Source of the DNA: PALSA-1353 sp050012375
GTDB taxonomy: Bacteria > Planctomycetota > Phycisphaerae > Tepidisphaerales > Tepidisphaeraceae
NCBI GenBank assembly: GCA_050012375.1
Contig: JBEKHH010000002.1
Location: 98,034-162,033, forward strand
Length of the DNA: 64,000 bases
Reading direction: 5' to 3'
A program made the translations under genes and the position numbers. Of this stretch, positions 17,467 through 26,555 are shown piece by piece. Position 1 is the first letter of the stretch. Each line of letters starts with the position of its first letter. Below the pieces are notes generated by a model. It searched no databases. It was not told where the DNA came from and saw only the letters and a list, made by a program, of their open reading frames with translations.

Positions 17467-18935
17467 CACGATGACAATCTATCGGCCGCCCGACGGTGCA
17501 AAGCCTGCACGACCTGCGCGATGGGCGTCGCCCAATCGCCGGCCGCCGGCTGACGAAACAATCGCATCGTCGGATACCAGGGCGAATCGTCGCGGTTCAG
17601 CATCCATCGCCAATCCGGCACGAACGGCAGGAGCACCCAAACGGGCTTGCCCAACGCGCCGGCCAGGTGGGCCACGGAGGTGTCCACGCTGATGACCAGA
17701 TCGAGATTGGTGATCAGGGCGGCGGTCTCGACGAAGTCGTGCAAATCGGCGGCCCAATTGACCAGGTCCATGCCCGGCGGCGGGGTGGCGGCCTGGCTGG
17801 CGGCGGGACCTTTTTGCAGCAGGTGGAACCGAGCGGATTTCACCGCCGCGAGGGGGGCGAAATGTTCCAGGCGCATCGAGCGGCGGCTGTCGTCGCTGTA
17901 CTGCGGCCCACCGGCCCAGACCAGCCCGACGCCCAGCGGGGCGTCGCCCAGCCGCTGGCGCCACGCGGCGATTCGATCCGCCGGCACGGCCAGGTAGGGA
18001 ACTTTCGCCGGGATCGTCTGGGCGGTTGCCCCGAAGGTCAGCGGGAGGCTCATGATCGAGCGGTGCGTGTCGAACGAGGGCAATGTCTGGCCCTGGACAA
18101 AAATCTCCTGAATGCCCTCGACGCCGCGGAGAACCGTCGCCAGTTCCGGCGGGCATTCGACGATCACTCGTCCGCCGCGCTCCACCACCAGCGGCACATA
18201 GCGGATGAATTGCAGGGTATCGCCAAAGCCCTGCTCGGCGTGCAGGAGGATCGTCTTACCGTCCAGCTTTTCGCCGGTCCACTCTGGCGGCGTGAAGTTC
18301 CGTGGCCGTACTACATCCGGCATTTTTTTTCGCCATTCGTATTGGGTCCAACCCGCCGCAAAATCGCCGACCAACAGCAGCGTCAAACCGAGATTCCAAT
18401 GTCCTTCGGCATAATCGGGCTGTATCGAGACCGCACGCCGATACGATGCGATGGCCTCATCGTATTTCGCGCATATTCGCAGCGTCACGCCGATGCTGTT
18501 GTACATCTGGGGCCAGTTTGGATGCAGCGCCAATCCCCTATGCAAAGTCGAGAGCGCGCGATCGAAATCGCCCTTTTCGGTAAGCGTGCCGCCAAGGTTG
18601 TAATAGGCGTCGGGCAAGCTTGGATCGAGCTGGAGCGCTCGCTGCAGCGCCGCCTCCGCTTCGTCCAGCCGGCTGAGTTTCATGTAAACCGCACCGAGGT
18701 TCCCATGGTAAGCGGCGAAGTTGGGATTAAGCTGAATTGCCTTTTTCAACAGATCGATGGCCGCGTCATGGTGGCCGATCTGGGCGGCCAGGCTCCCGAG
18801 CAGGTGCAGGGCGTCGGCATAATCGGGCTGCTCGGCGAGAATCTGACGATAAATGTCTTCTGCTTCGTGCAACCGGCCGGCGCGGTGATGCGCCAGACCG
18901 ACTTCCAGCCGCTGTTGTAACGTCATCGGATTCAT
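17466..18935 (-). CDS. TPR protein with GT9-like glycosyltransferase domain (array copy F)
   Basis: 489 residues from ATG 18935; ATGA overlaps the stop of copy E. Six or so TPRs (residues 1-210, opening MNPMTLQQRLEVGLAHHRAG) followed by the GT9-like domain: KTILLHAEQGFGDTLQFIRY, GVGLVWAGGP, LLQKGPAASQAA, DLVISVDTSVAHLAGALGKP and DSPWYPTMRLFRQ at the end. The Asp/Ser/Thr-His signature (VDTSVAHLAGA) matches ADP-heptose:LPS heptosyltransferase-like enzymes; acceptor recognition is presumably by the TPR superhelix. Same length and closely similar to copy E, so they are recent duplicates. Cytoplasmic; no signal or membrane segment seen. Confidence 0.82.
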   Translation of the reverse strand: MNPMTLQQRLEVGLAHHRAGRLHEAEDIYRQILAEQPDYADALHLLGSLAAQIGHHDAAIDLLKKAIQLNPNFAAYHGNLGAVYMKLSRLDEAEAALQRALQLDPSLPDAYYNLGGTLTEKGDFDRALSTLHRGLALHPNWPQMYNSIGVTLRICAKYDEAIASYRRAVSIQPDYAEGHWNLGLTLLLVGDFAAGWTQYEWRKKMPDVVRPRNFTPPEWTGEKLDGKTILLHAEQGFGDTLQFIRYVPLVVERGGRVIVECPPELATVLRGVEGIQEIFVQGQTLPSFDTHRSIMSLPLTFGATAQTIPAKVPYLAVPADRIAAWRQRLGDAPLGVGLVWAGGPQYSDDSRRSMRLEHFAPLAAVKSARFHLLQKGPAASQAATPPPGMDLVNWAADLHDFVETAALITNLDLVISVDTSVAHLAGALGKPVWVLLPFVPDWRWMLNRDDSPWYPTMRLFRQPAAGDWATPIAQVVQALHRRAADRLSS

Positions 18936-20401
18936 TTCAGTTGGTTTTGCATTTGCGATAGCGCGCGGCTCACATTTGCGATGACGCCGGTCCAATTTCC
19001 CGGCTCCGCCTGGCGAAACAACCGCATCGTCGGATACCAGGGGCTGTCGGTTCGATTGAGCATCCACCGCCAATCCGGCGCGCTGTGCAAAAGCACCCAC
19101 ACGGGCTTGGCCATCGCCCCGGCCAGATGCGCAACGGAAGTATCCACGCAAATGACCAGATCGAGATTGGCGATCAGGGCGGCGGTGTCGGCGAAATCGT
19201 GCAAGTCCGCAGTCCAATCGACAAAATCCATCCCCGGCGGCGGGGCGGCGGCCTGGCTGGCGGCCGGGCCCTTCTGGAGGCTGTAAAAACGAGCCGATTT
19301 CACTTCTGCCAGCGGGGCAAATTGATCGAGGCGCATCGACCGCCGACGGTCGTTGGGGTGTTCAGGCCGTCCTGCCCAGACCAGCCCCACGCGGCGGCGG
19401 CCGTCCGGATTTCCCAACCGCTCCCGCCAAGCCGCGACCCGATCCGGCGCCGCAGCCAAATACGGCACCTCCGCGGGAATCGTCTCCAGCGTTGTGCCAA
19501 ATGCCAGGGGAAGGCTCATGATCGAACTTTGCACGTCATACGACGGCCAGGAATCGCCTCGGGTGATGACCCGCTCGACGCCTTCGACGCCACGGAGGAC
19601 CCCGGCCAATTCCGGCACGCATTCGACGATCACCTTTCCGCCGCGCTTGGCCACCAGCGGCGCGTACCGGATGAATTGGAACGCATCGCCAAAGCCCTGC
19701 TCGGGGTACAAGAGGATCGTCTTTCCCTCCAGCGTTTGGCCATCCCATTTTGGCTGGGCGGTGTTCCGGGTTTGTACGAGTTGTGGCATCTTCAGTCGCC
19801 ACTCATATTCCGCCCATCCATTACGAAAATCCCCGAGCAGCAGAAGCGTCATGCCCAGGTTCCGATGGCCGTCGGCAAAGTCCGGCCGCAGGGCCACCGA
19901 TCGTCTGAACGCCGCCAGCGACTCGTCATAATCTCCGCAGTCGCGCAGGGCGAAACCCAAGACGTTGTGCAATTCCGGCCAATGGGGATTCAGCGAGATT
20001 CCCGTGCGAAAGACCGCGGCCGCGCGATGAAATTCGCCTTTGTCCGAAAGTGCGCCGCCGAGATTGTAATACGCCGGCGCCAGCTGTGGATCGAGTTGGA
20101 GGGCGCGTTCGAGGGCTGCAACCGCCTCGTCGAGCCGTTGGATTTTCAGGTAAAGCGATCCGATATTTCCGTGGAAGAGGGCGACGTTGGGATTGGCTTG
20201 AATCGCTTTGTCGAGCAGGTCGATGGCCGTGTCATATCGGCCGATCTGCGTCGCCACCCCCGCGAGCAACTGCAGGGCCTCGGGATGATTCGGCTCTTCG
20301 GCAAGAACCTGGCGATAAATGTCTTCCGCCTCTCGCAGCCGCCCGGCGCGATGATGCGTCAAACCTATTTCCAGTCGCTGTCGTACGGTCATCGGATTCA
20401 T
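18932..20401 (-). CDS. TPR protein with GT9-like glycosyltransferase domain (array copy E)
   Basis: 489 residues from ATG 20401, 1 nt after the stop of copy D; its own stop overlaps the start of copy F as ATGA. Opens MNPMTVRQRLEIGLTHHRAG, nearly the same as copy F. TPRs to about residue 210. GT9-like domain with KTILLYPEQGFGDAFQFIRY (a Tyr-Pro replaces the His-Ala of most copies), VGLVWAGRPEHPND, YSLQKGPAASQ, DLVICVDTSVAHLAGAMAKP and DSPWYPTMRLFRQ. Nucleotide runs at the 3' end are almost identical to copies D and F, which points to recent duplication or gene conversion. Confidence 0.82.
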   Translation of the reverse strand: MNPMTVRQRLEIGLTHHRAGRLREAEDIYRQVLAEEPNHPEALQLLAGVATQIGRYDTAIDLLDKAIQANPNVALFHGNIGSLYLKIQRLDEAVAALERALQLDPQLAPAYYNLGGALSDKGEFHRAAAVFRTGISLNPHWPELHNVLGFALRDCGDYDESLAAFRRSVALRPDFADGHRNLGMTLLLLGDFRNGWAEYEWRLKMPQLVQTRNTAQPKWDGQTLEGKTILLYPEQGFGDAFQFIRYAPLVAKRGGKVIVECVPELAGVLRGVEGVERVITRGDSWPSYDVQSSIMSLPLAFGTTLETIPAEVPYLAAAPDRVAAWRERLGNPDGRRRVGLVWAGRPEHPNDRRRSMRLDQFAPLAEVKSARFYSLQKGPAASQAAAPPPGMDFVDWTADLHDFADTAALIANLDLVICVDTSVAHLAGAMAKPVWVLLHSAPDWRWMLNRTDSPWYPTMRLFRQAEPGNWTGVIANVSRALSQMQNQLK

Positions 20402-20402
20402 T

Positions 20403-22364
20403 TCAGTCCGTCTTCTGTTGCAAGATCGCGCGGATGACACTCGCCATGACGCCGGCCCAATCTCCCGGCTCCGCCTGGCGAAACAATCGCATCGTCGGAT
20501 ACCAGGGGCTGTCAGTCCGATTCAGCATCCATCGCCAATCCGGCACGAACGGCAGCAACAACCAGACGGACTTGGCCATCGCCCCGGCCAGATGCGCAAT
20601 GGAAGTGTCCACGCAGATGACCAGATCGAGGTTGGCGATCAGGGCGGCGGTCTCCGCGAAATCGCGCAAGTCCGCGGTCCAATCCACGAAGTCGATCTCC
20701 GGCGGCGGGGCGGCGCTCTGGTCGGCGGCGGGGCCTTTCTGGAGGCTGAAAAAACGGGCCGATTTCAATTCCGCCAGCGGCGAGAATTGATCCAGCCGCA
20801 TCGAGCGGCGGCGGTCGTTGCGGTGGATCGGCTTGCCCGCCCAAGCCAGCCCGATGCGCAGCGGCCCACCCGCGGCGCCGATCCGCTCCCGCCATGCTAG
20901 GGCACGGTCGAGCGGCGCGGTCACGTACGGCATCCGGACGGGAATCGTGTCTAGCGTCGTTGCAAACGCCAGCGGAAGATTCGCCAGCGGACAGTGCAGT
21001 TGGAATGGCGGCAGAGATTGCTCATCGACCGCAACCGCCCCGATGCCATCGACGCCCTTCATGAGGCTTTGCAGTTCCGGCTGGCATTTCAGGATCACCT
21101 TTCCGCCCCGCGCTGCGATCAGCGGCGCGTAGCGTATGAAATGCAATGTGTCGCCGAGTCCCTGCTCCCAGTGCAGAAGAATGGTCTTTCCTTCCAGATC
21201 GCCGCCGGTCCATTGCGGTTGGGGGATATTCCGCTGCATGGGCACATGGGGGCATTTCGAGCGCCATTCATATTCCTTCCAACCGGCTGCCAAATCACCC
21301 AGAAGCAAATGGACCATGCCGCTGTTCATATGGGCCTCGGGATAATCGGGCTTTAGCGCCAGCGTTTGCCGATAGGCGGCCAGCGCATCCTCCGGGCGGC
21401 CCAAATCCTCCAGGGCGACTCCCAAGTTGTAGACATATTCGGCATGACTGGGCTTGAGCGTTATCAGATGGCGGAAGACAGCCAGGGCCTCCTCCAAGTC
21501 GCCCGAGTCCCCCAGCATCATTCCCATGTTGTTCAAATATTCGGCATGACCGGGCTTTAGTGTCACCGCCTGGCGAAAGGCAGCCAGGGCAGGCTCCAGC
21601 CGCCCCAGCTTCTTGAGCGCAATTCCAAGACCGTTGTAGGCATTGGCGCAATTCGGTCGGAGAGCCACCGCCTTCTGGAAGGCCGCCACCGCTTCCTCCA
21701 AGCGATTCATCGTGGTCAGCGCCTGGCCTAGGTTGTTGTAGGCTTCGGCGAGATCGGGATTGAGAGCTATCGCTTGTTGGAAGGAGTCCACCGCTTCTTG
21801 CAGTCGGTTCAGTTGCGCCAGCGCGGCGCCGAGGGTATTGTGGACGTCAGCAAATCGGGGGTTCAGCGCCAGCGCGTGGCGGTAAGACGCCACCGCTTCT
21901 TCCGTTCGGCCCAACTCCCTCAATGTGTTGCCCAGCATCATATGGGTCAAGAACTGGTTCGGCTCGAGGGCCAGCGCTTCTCGGTAAGCGGTCACTGCCG
22001 AATCCAGTTGACCCATCTGCGACAGGGCGATGCCGAGGTTAAGGTATCCGACATGTTGCGGCCGGAGCGCCAGCGCCTTTCTGAATGCTGTCACTGCTTC
22101 GGCCAACCGCGCCTGGGCCGTCAAGACCACGCCGAGGTTGAGGTGATAATCGGCAGCGGTCGGGTTGAGGAGAATGGCCTGATTCAACAGGTCGCAGGCG
22201 ATATCGAATTTGCCCGCCTGATGGGCCAGCGAACCCAGCAGGAACAGGGCGTCGGCGTTCTTCGGCTCGGTCGCCAGAATCTGGCGATAAATCATCTCCG
22301 CTTGGCCAAGCCGGCCCGCTCGGTGATGGACCAGAGCGGCTTCCAACTGCTGTTGTAGCGTCAT
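20403..22364 (-). CDS. Long TPR protein with GT9-like glycosyltransferase domain (array copy D)
   Basis: 653 residues from ATG 22364, where ATGA overlaps the stop of copy C; a longer upstream frame is antisense-type sequence and not credible. It has about eleven consecutive TPRs (residues 1-385), roughly twice as many as copies E, F and H, several nearly identical (DSGDLEEALAVFRHLITLKP, DLGRPEDALAAYRQTLALKP), so the repeat tract itself has expanded. GT9-like domain: KTILLHWEQGLGDTLHFIRY, RIGLAWAGKP, FSLQKGPAADQS, DLVICVDTSIAHLAGAMAKS, DSPWYPTMRLFRQ. Donor and acceptor unknown. Confidence 0.82.
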   Translation of the reverse strand: MTLQQQLEAALVHHRAGRLGQAEMIYRQILATEPKNADALFLLGSLAHQAGKFDIACDLLNQAILLNPTAADYHLNLGVVLTAQARLAEAVTAFRKALALRPQHVGYLNLGIALSQMGQLDSAVTAYREALALEPNQFLTHMMLGNTLRELGRTEEAVASYRHALALNPRFADVHNTLGAALAQLNRLQEAVDSFQQAIALNPDLAEAYNNLGQALTTMNRLEEAVAAFQKAVALRPNCANAYNGLGIALKKLGRLEPALAAFRQAVTLKPGHAEYLNNMGMMLGDSGDLEEALAVFRHLITLKPSHAEYVYNLGVALEDLGRPEDALAAYRQTLALKPDYPEAHMNSGMVHLLLGDLAAGWKEYEWRSKCPHVPMQRNIPQPQWTGGDLEGKTILLHWEQGLGDTLHFIRYAPLIAARGGKVILKCQPELQSLMKGVDGIGAVAVDEQSLPPFQLHCPLANLPLAFATTLDTIPVRMPYVTAPLDRALAWRERIGAAGGPLRIGLAWAGKPIHRNDRRRSMRLDQFSPLAELKSARFFSLQKGPAADQSAAPPPEIDFVDWTADLRDFAETAALIANLDLVICVDTSIAHLAGAMAKSVWLLLPFVPDWRWMLNRTDSPWYPTMRLFRQAEPGDWAGVMASVIRAILQQKTD

Positions 22365-24475
22365 CTGCACCATGTCAGCCACATCTGCCGATAAGCCGAT
22401 TCGATGTCCCTGGCAAAACGCTCTGCGTCCATGAGCGGTGAAGAGCGCGTCCGATCGCGAAGGGTTCGGCGAAGCTCGGCCAATCTCGACAAGTCCGCGG
22501 CAACTTTCGCCGCCAATTCGACGAATTGCTCCGGCGTCGTGGCCGCCAGTTCGGTCAGTCCAACGTTGGACAACTGGCTGAATCCCGCCCGGCCGACGAC
22601 GGTCTTGCCGATCAGCGTCACCACCGGAACGCCCATCCAAAGCGAGTCAATGCTGGTGGTGTGGCCGTTGTATGGCAATGTGTCCAGGCCCAGGTCGATC
22701 CGGTTGTAGAACTGCAAATAATTTTGCCGGCTTTCGCGCGAAACAAAATCGACGCGGTCCCCAAGCGTGTGACTAATCCATTGCCGCCGGGAACCGGGCG
22801 GGGCGAGCAAAACCATCCGCGATCCCGGCACGGCATCCAGGACGCGTGACCAAAGCTCCAGCAGCGGCTGGTTGACCTTGCAGAAGTTGTTGAAGCAACC
22901 GAAGGTGACGTGCCCGGCCTGTAGGGCCGGCAGCGGATTGATCCCCGGCATCTCCGACATCTCCGTTGCCTCTGGATCCATGCACCAGAATGTGTGTGGC
23001 AAGCGAATGGATTTTTCGGTGTAAAGGGCATCTGTTTCCCCCGGCGGGTCCAGATAGGGATCGGTCAGGCGATAGTCCATCGTCTGCAAGCCGGTGGTGC
23101 CCGGATATCCAAGCCAGGTGACCTGCATGGGTGCGGGCTTGCGGGCGAAGAGCAGCATGCGGTTCTCCGCCATGTGCAGGGTCAAATCCACCAGGATGTC
23201 GATCTGATCGCGGCGGATAAGCTCGGCCACTTGTTCATCACTCATTGCCACGGTGCTGCGCCAGACGTCGGCCCAGGCGCGCAGCCGGCCGGTGAACGAA
23301 TCGGGCGATTTCACATCCGAATAACAATAGATTTCGAACTGTTGGTGGTCGTGCCGGGAAAACAGCGGGACCGTGAACAGGGCCTGGCAATGCCCCCAGA
23401 AATTCGGCGAAACGTAGCCGATCCGCAACCGTCGCCCCGGCGAGCGGTCGTTTGGGTGCCCCGCGTTCGACTGCAAAGGTCGGGCGAGCTGATCGTTCCA
23501 CTTCCGGTGCTCCAGCAGAATCCGCTGCGCGTCGTGATCGGGGTGATAATACAGGGTGTAGAGCCGATTGCTTTGGGCGACCGATCCTGCGGCGTTCAGC
23601 GCAGTCGCGCGATCGAAACATTCAATGGCCTCCTGGGCGCGGCCGGTCTGCCGAAACACGTTTCCCAGATTGGTAAATGACTCGGCGTGATCGGGCCGAA
23701 GACGCAGACCGCTTTGCATTGCCGCCTGGGCTTCATCCATGCGATCCTGCTCGTAAAGCGCTCGGCCGAGGTTGTAAAAGGCGAAGAAATCCGGCTTGGT
23801 CGCGAGCGAACGTTGCCAGACGGCAATGGCCTCATCGCTGCGGCCCATGGCCTGGAGCGTGGTGCCGAGATTGTTGGCGGCGTCGGAATAATCCGGGTCG
23901 AGCGCCAGCGCCTGCCGAAAGCAAGCCACCGCCTTTTGAAGCACCCGTCGGCGCTCGGTCATTGCCGCCTGGAGATTCGACGGGTTTGCGTCCAGCCGCA
24001 TAGCCATACCCTTGCGCCTCCAACAATTGGCCAGGTTGTAGTGATAGGGCGCATGTTCCGGCCGAGCGGAGGCCGCATGGTGAAAGTGGGGCAATGCCTC
24101 GTCAAATCTTCCCAGTTCGCACAGGGCGTTGCCCAAATGATTGTAAGTGTCCAGGGAATCCGGGCGGAGGGAAATCGCGGCGCGAAACTCGGCGATGGCT
24201 TCTTCGATCTGACCCACGGTGAGCAGGCCCAAGCCCAGATTGTTGTGAAACACCGACTGCCTGGGGTCAACGGCGATGGCCCGGCGAATCAACTCCACGG
24301 CTTCGGTTGAGCGGCTCGCTTTTGAGGCCGTGACTCCGAGCAGATGCAGGGCATCGGCATGCTTGGGCTTTTGTGCCAGCACCTGGCGAAACAACACCTC
24401 CGCCTCGGCGAGCCGCCCGGCCCGCAAATGGTCCGCGGCCTGGTTTAATTTTCGCTGAAGGTCCAAGGCCAACAT
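22361..24475 (-). CDS. TPR protein with GT41 O-GlcNAc-transferase-like domain (array copy C)
   Basis: 704 residues from ATG 24475 (GTG 24478 possible). TPRs occupy about 1-330. The GT41 (SPINDLY/OGT-like) catalytic region follows: GYVSPNFWGHCQALF contains the family catalytic-loop His, then VDLTLHMAENRM, VTWLGYPGTTGL, DYRLTDPYLDP, FGCFNNFCKVNQPLLELW with the UDP-phosphate-binding Lys, and LDTLPYNGHTTSIDSLW with the UDP-contacting NGHTT. It is the intact reference for the broken copy G. Probable function is cytoplasmic O-glycosylation of protein Ser/Thr or another TPR-recognised acceptor. Four nt separate it from copy B. Confidence 0.85.
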   Translation of the reverse strand: MLALDLQRKLNQAADHLRAGRLAEAEVLFRQVLAQKPKHADALHLLGVTASKASRSTEAVELIRRAIAVDPRQSVFHNNLGLGLLTVGQIEEAIAEFRAAISLRPDSLDTYNHLGNALCELGRFDEALPHFHHAASARPEHAPYHYNLANCWRRKGMAMRLDANPSNLQAAMTERRRVLQKAVACFRQALALDPDYSDAANNLGTTLQAMGRSDEAIAVWQRSLATKPDFFAFYNLGRALYEQDRMDEAQAAMQSGLRLRPDHAESFTNLGNVFRQTGRAQEAIECFDRATALNAAGSVAQSNRLYTLYYHPDHDAQRILLEHRKWNDQLARPLQSNAGHPNDRSPGRRLRIGYVSPNFWGHCQALFTVPLFSRHDHQQFEIYCYSDVKSPDSFTGRLRAWADVWRSTVAMSDEQVAELIRRDQIDILVDLTLHMAENRMLLFARKPAPMQVTWLGYPGTTGLQTMDYRLTDPYLDPPGETDALYTEKSIRLPHTFWCMDPEATEMSEMPGINPLPALQAGHVTFGCFNNFCKVNQPLLELWSRVLDAVPGSRMVLLAPPGSRRQWISHTLGDRVDFVSRESRQNYLQFYNRIDLGLDTLPYNGHTTSIDSLWMGVPVVTLIGKTVVGRAGFSQLSNVGLTELAATTPEQFVELAAKVAADLSRLAELRRTLRDRTRSSPLMDAERFARDIESAYRQMWLTWCR

Positions 24476-24479
24476 CACT

Positions 24480-26555
24480 TTAGTCGCCCACAAGCTCGCG
24501 CAGCGCCTTCGCCAACTGGGCGATGGGAGTATTCCAATCGTCCATCACCGGCTGACGAAACAAGCGCATCGTCGGATACCAGGGCGAGTCGGTCCGATCC
24601 AGCATCCATCGCCAGGCGGGTACGCGACCGAGCAAAACCCAAACGGGCTTTCCCATCGCCCCGGCCAGATGCGCCACGGCGGTATCCACCGAGATCACCA
24701 GGTTCAGATTTTCGATCAGGCCGGCCGTCTCGGCAAAATCGCTCAGTTTTGCGGTTAGATCAATCAACTCCATATTACCCGGAGGATTGGGGGCCTGCTG
24801 AGCCGCCTGGCCTTTTTGCAGGCTGTAGAACTGTATGCCGGGCACGGTCGCCAGCGGCAAAAGTTGCTCCAGGCGCAACGATCGCTGGCGGTCGAGCTTG
24901 CGCCTGGGATTGCCGGCCCAGACCAGGCCGACGCGGATCGCGCCAGCGCGCGTCGCGCCGGCGCCGCCTTCCAACAGGCCGCGCCACCTGGCGGCAGATT
25001 CCGGGGGAGATTTCAGGTACGGCACATCCGTGGCAACCGTCTCGAGACGCGTTTTGAACACGGCGGGCAGGCTCAGCAGCGGACAATGGCAGCTAAAGTT
25101 CGGCAGATCGTCGCCGCTGACCACCTCCGCAATTGCCAGCGAATGGCGCATCAGCGCCGCCAGTTCCGCCGGACATCGCAAGACGACGCGCCCGCCGCGG
25201 GCCGCAACCGCCGGCACATAACGCACAAACTGGATCGTGTCGCCGAATCCCTGCTCGGCATGGATCAGGATCGTTCGCCCGTTTAATTCTCCGCCATCCC
25301 ATTCCGGCTGGGCAAACTCCCGTGGCCGGGATTCGACGTTGGTTCTCTTCCGCCATTCATGTTCGGTCCATCCGGTCTCGAAATCGCCGAAGAGAAGCGG
25401 AATGAACGACAGGTTCCAATGTGCCAGGGCGTAGTCAGGCTCGAGCTGAATCGCGCGCCTGAACGCCGCCGCCGCCTCTTCATACTCGCCTTGCCGCGCC
25501 AGCAGGTTTCCCAGGCTGTTCCATCCCCCGGCATAGTCGCCCTGCAATCGCACCGCGGTCCGACAGGCGCGGATCGCCTCGTCCATCTGGCCGATTTCGC
25601 CGAGGGCCAGCGCCAGGTTGTTGTAAGAGACGGCGCTGGAGGGCTTCAATTCGAGCGCCTTTCGAAACGAATCGACGGCCTCATCGCATCGTTCCTGATC
25701 GAACAAAATGCTGCCGAGATTGTCGTATGCCTCGGCGTAATCGGGTTTCAACTGAATCGCCGCCCGAGCGGCCGCTGAAGCCTCTTCAAATCTTTTCGTT
25801 TCCCTTAGGGCGCTAGCGAGATTGGCGAGGGCTTCGGGATAATCGGCCTTGAGCTGCAACGCTCTGCGATACGCGGCGATCGCCGCGTCGTACTGGCGCC
25901 GGTCCGCCAGGGCGTTGCCGAGGTTTGCATGCGGCGCGGCCGAATCCGGCTGCAACCGGATCGCCCGCTGATATTCGGCGATCGCGTCGTCGAGCCGGCC
26001 CTTGTCGCGCAGCGCGTTTCCGCGGTTGCCGTGTGCATCGGCGAACGTCGGAGCGAGTTCGATGGCCCGATCAAATGCCGCGATCGATTGATCCAGATCG
26101 CCCTTGAGCCTCAGGGCAATGCCGATGTTGTTATGCGCCATCGCGAAATTCGGCTGAAGAGCGACGGCCTTGTTGTATGCGGCCAGGGCGTCGTCGAGCA
26201 TCCCCTTGTCTTTCATCGCATTGCCGAGATTGTTCCAGGCTTCGGTCAGACCGGGCTGCAATTCGATGGCCCGCCGGAGCGAAGCGATGGCCGCATCGAG
26301 CCTTCCCAGGCGCCGATGGAACTCACCCAGGTTCGCGTGCATTGCGGCGTTTGTCGGATCGATGGCGATCCCCCGCTCGATCCTCTGCACCGCCACATCC
26401 GGGCGGCCCGCGCGCGCGGCGACGATGCTCCACACATGCCAGGCCGCGGACATATTCGGCTGCCGCTCCAGAATTGACTTGCAAATCTTCTCCGCCTCCG
26501 CCAGGCGTCCCGACTGTTCGTATTCCATCGCGAGATTCAGTGGGTCCCGGGTCAT
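24480..26555 (-). CDS. Long TPR protein with GT9-like glycosyltransferase domain (array copy B)
   Basis: 691 residues from ATG 26555, where TAATG shares one base with the stop of copy A. About eleven TPRs (residues 5-400; for example MAHNNIGIALRLKGDLDQSI, AVSYNNLALALGEIGQMDEA). GT9-like C-terminal domain: RTILIHAEQGFGDTIQFVRY, RVGLVWAGNPRRKLD, FYSLQKGQAAQQ, NLVISVDTAVAHLAGAMGKP, DSPWYPTMRLFRQ. A small Gly/Ala insertion before the Rossmann half (GGAGATRAGA) is unique to this copy. The TPR part is more divergent than that of the other copies, so it may bind a different partner. Confidence 0.82.
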   Translation of the reverse strand: MTRDPLNLAMEYEQSGRLAEAEKICKSILERQPNMSAAWHVWSIVAARAGRPDVAVQRIERGIAIDPTNAAMHANLGEFHRRLGRLDAAIASLRRAIELQPGLTEAWNNLGNAMKDKGMLDDALAAYNKAVALQPNFAMAHNNIGIALRLKGDLDQSIAAFDRAIELAPTFADAHGNRGNALRDKGRLDDAIAEYQRAIRLQPDSAAPHANLGNALADRRQYDAAIAAYRRALQLKADYPEALANLASALRETKRFEEASAAARAAIQLKPDYAEAYDNLGSILFDQERCDEAVDSFRKALELKPSSAVSYNNLALALGEIGQMDEAIRACRTAVRLQGDYAGGWNSLGNLLARQGEYEEAAAAFRRAIQLEPDYALAHWNLSFIPLLFGDFETGWTEHEWRKRTNVESRPREFAQPEWDGGELNGRTILIHAEQGFGDTIQFVRYVPAVAARGGRVVLRCPAELAALMRHSLAIAEVVSGDDLPNFSCHCPLLSLPAVFKTRLETVATDVPYLKSPPESAARWRGLLEGGAGATRAGAIRVGLVWAGNPRRKLDRQRSLRLEQLLPLATVPGIQFYSLQKGQAAQQAPNPPGNMELIDLTAKLSDFAETAGLIENLNLVISVDTAVAHLAGAMGKPVWVLLGRVPAWRWMLDRTDSPWYPTMRLFRQPVMDDWNTPIAQLAKALRELVGD

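Noticed and set aside
19085..20437. 450-codon plus-strand frame in the TPR array
   Set aside because: Antisense of TPR/GT9 copy E; repeated Arg/Gln/Gly composition only.
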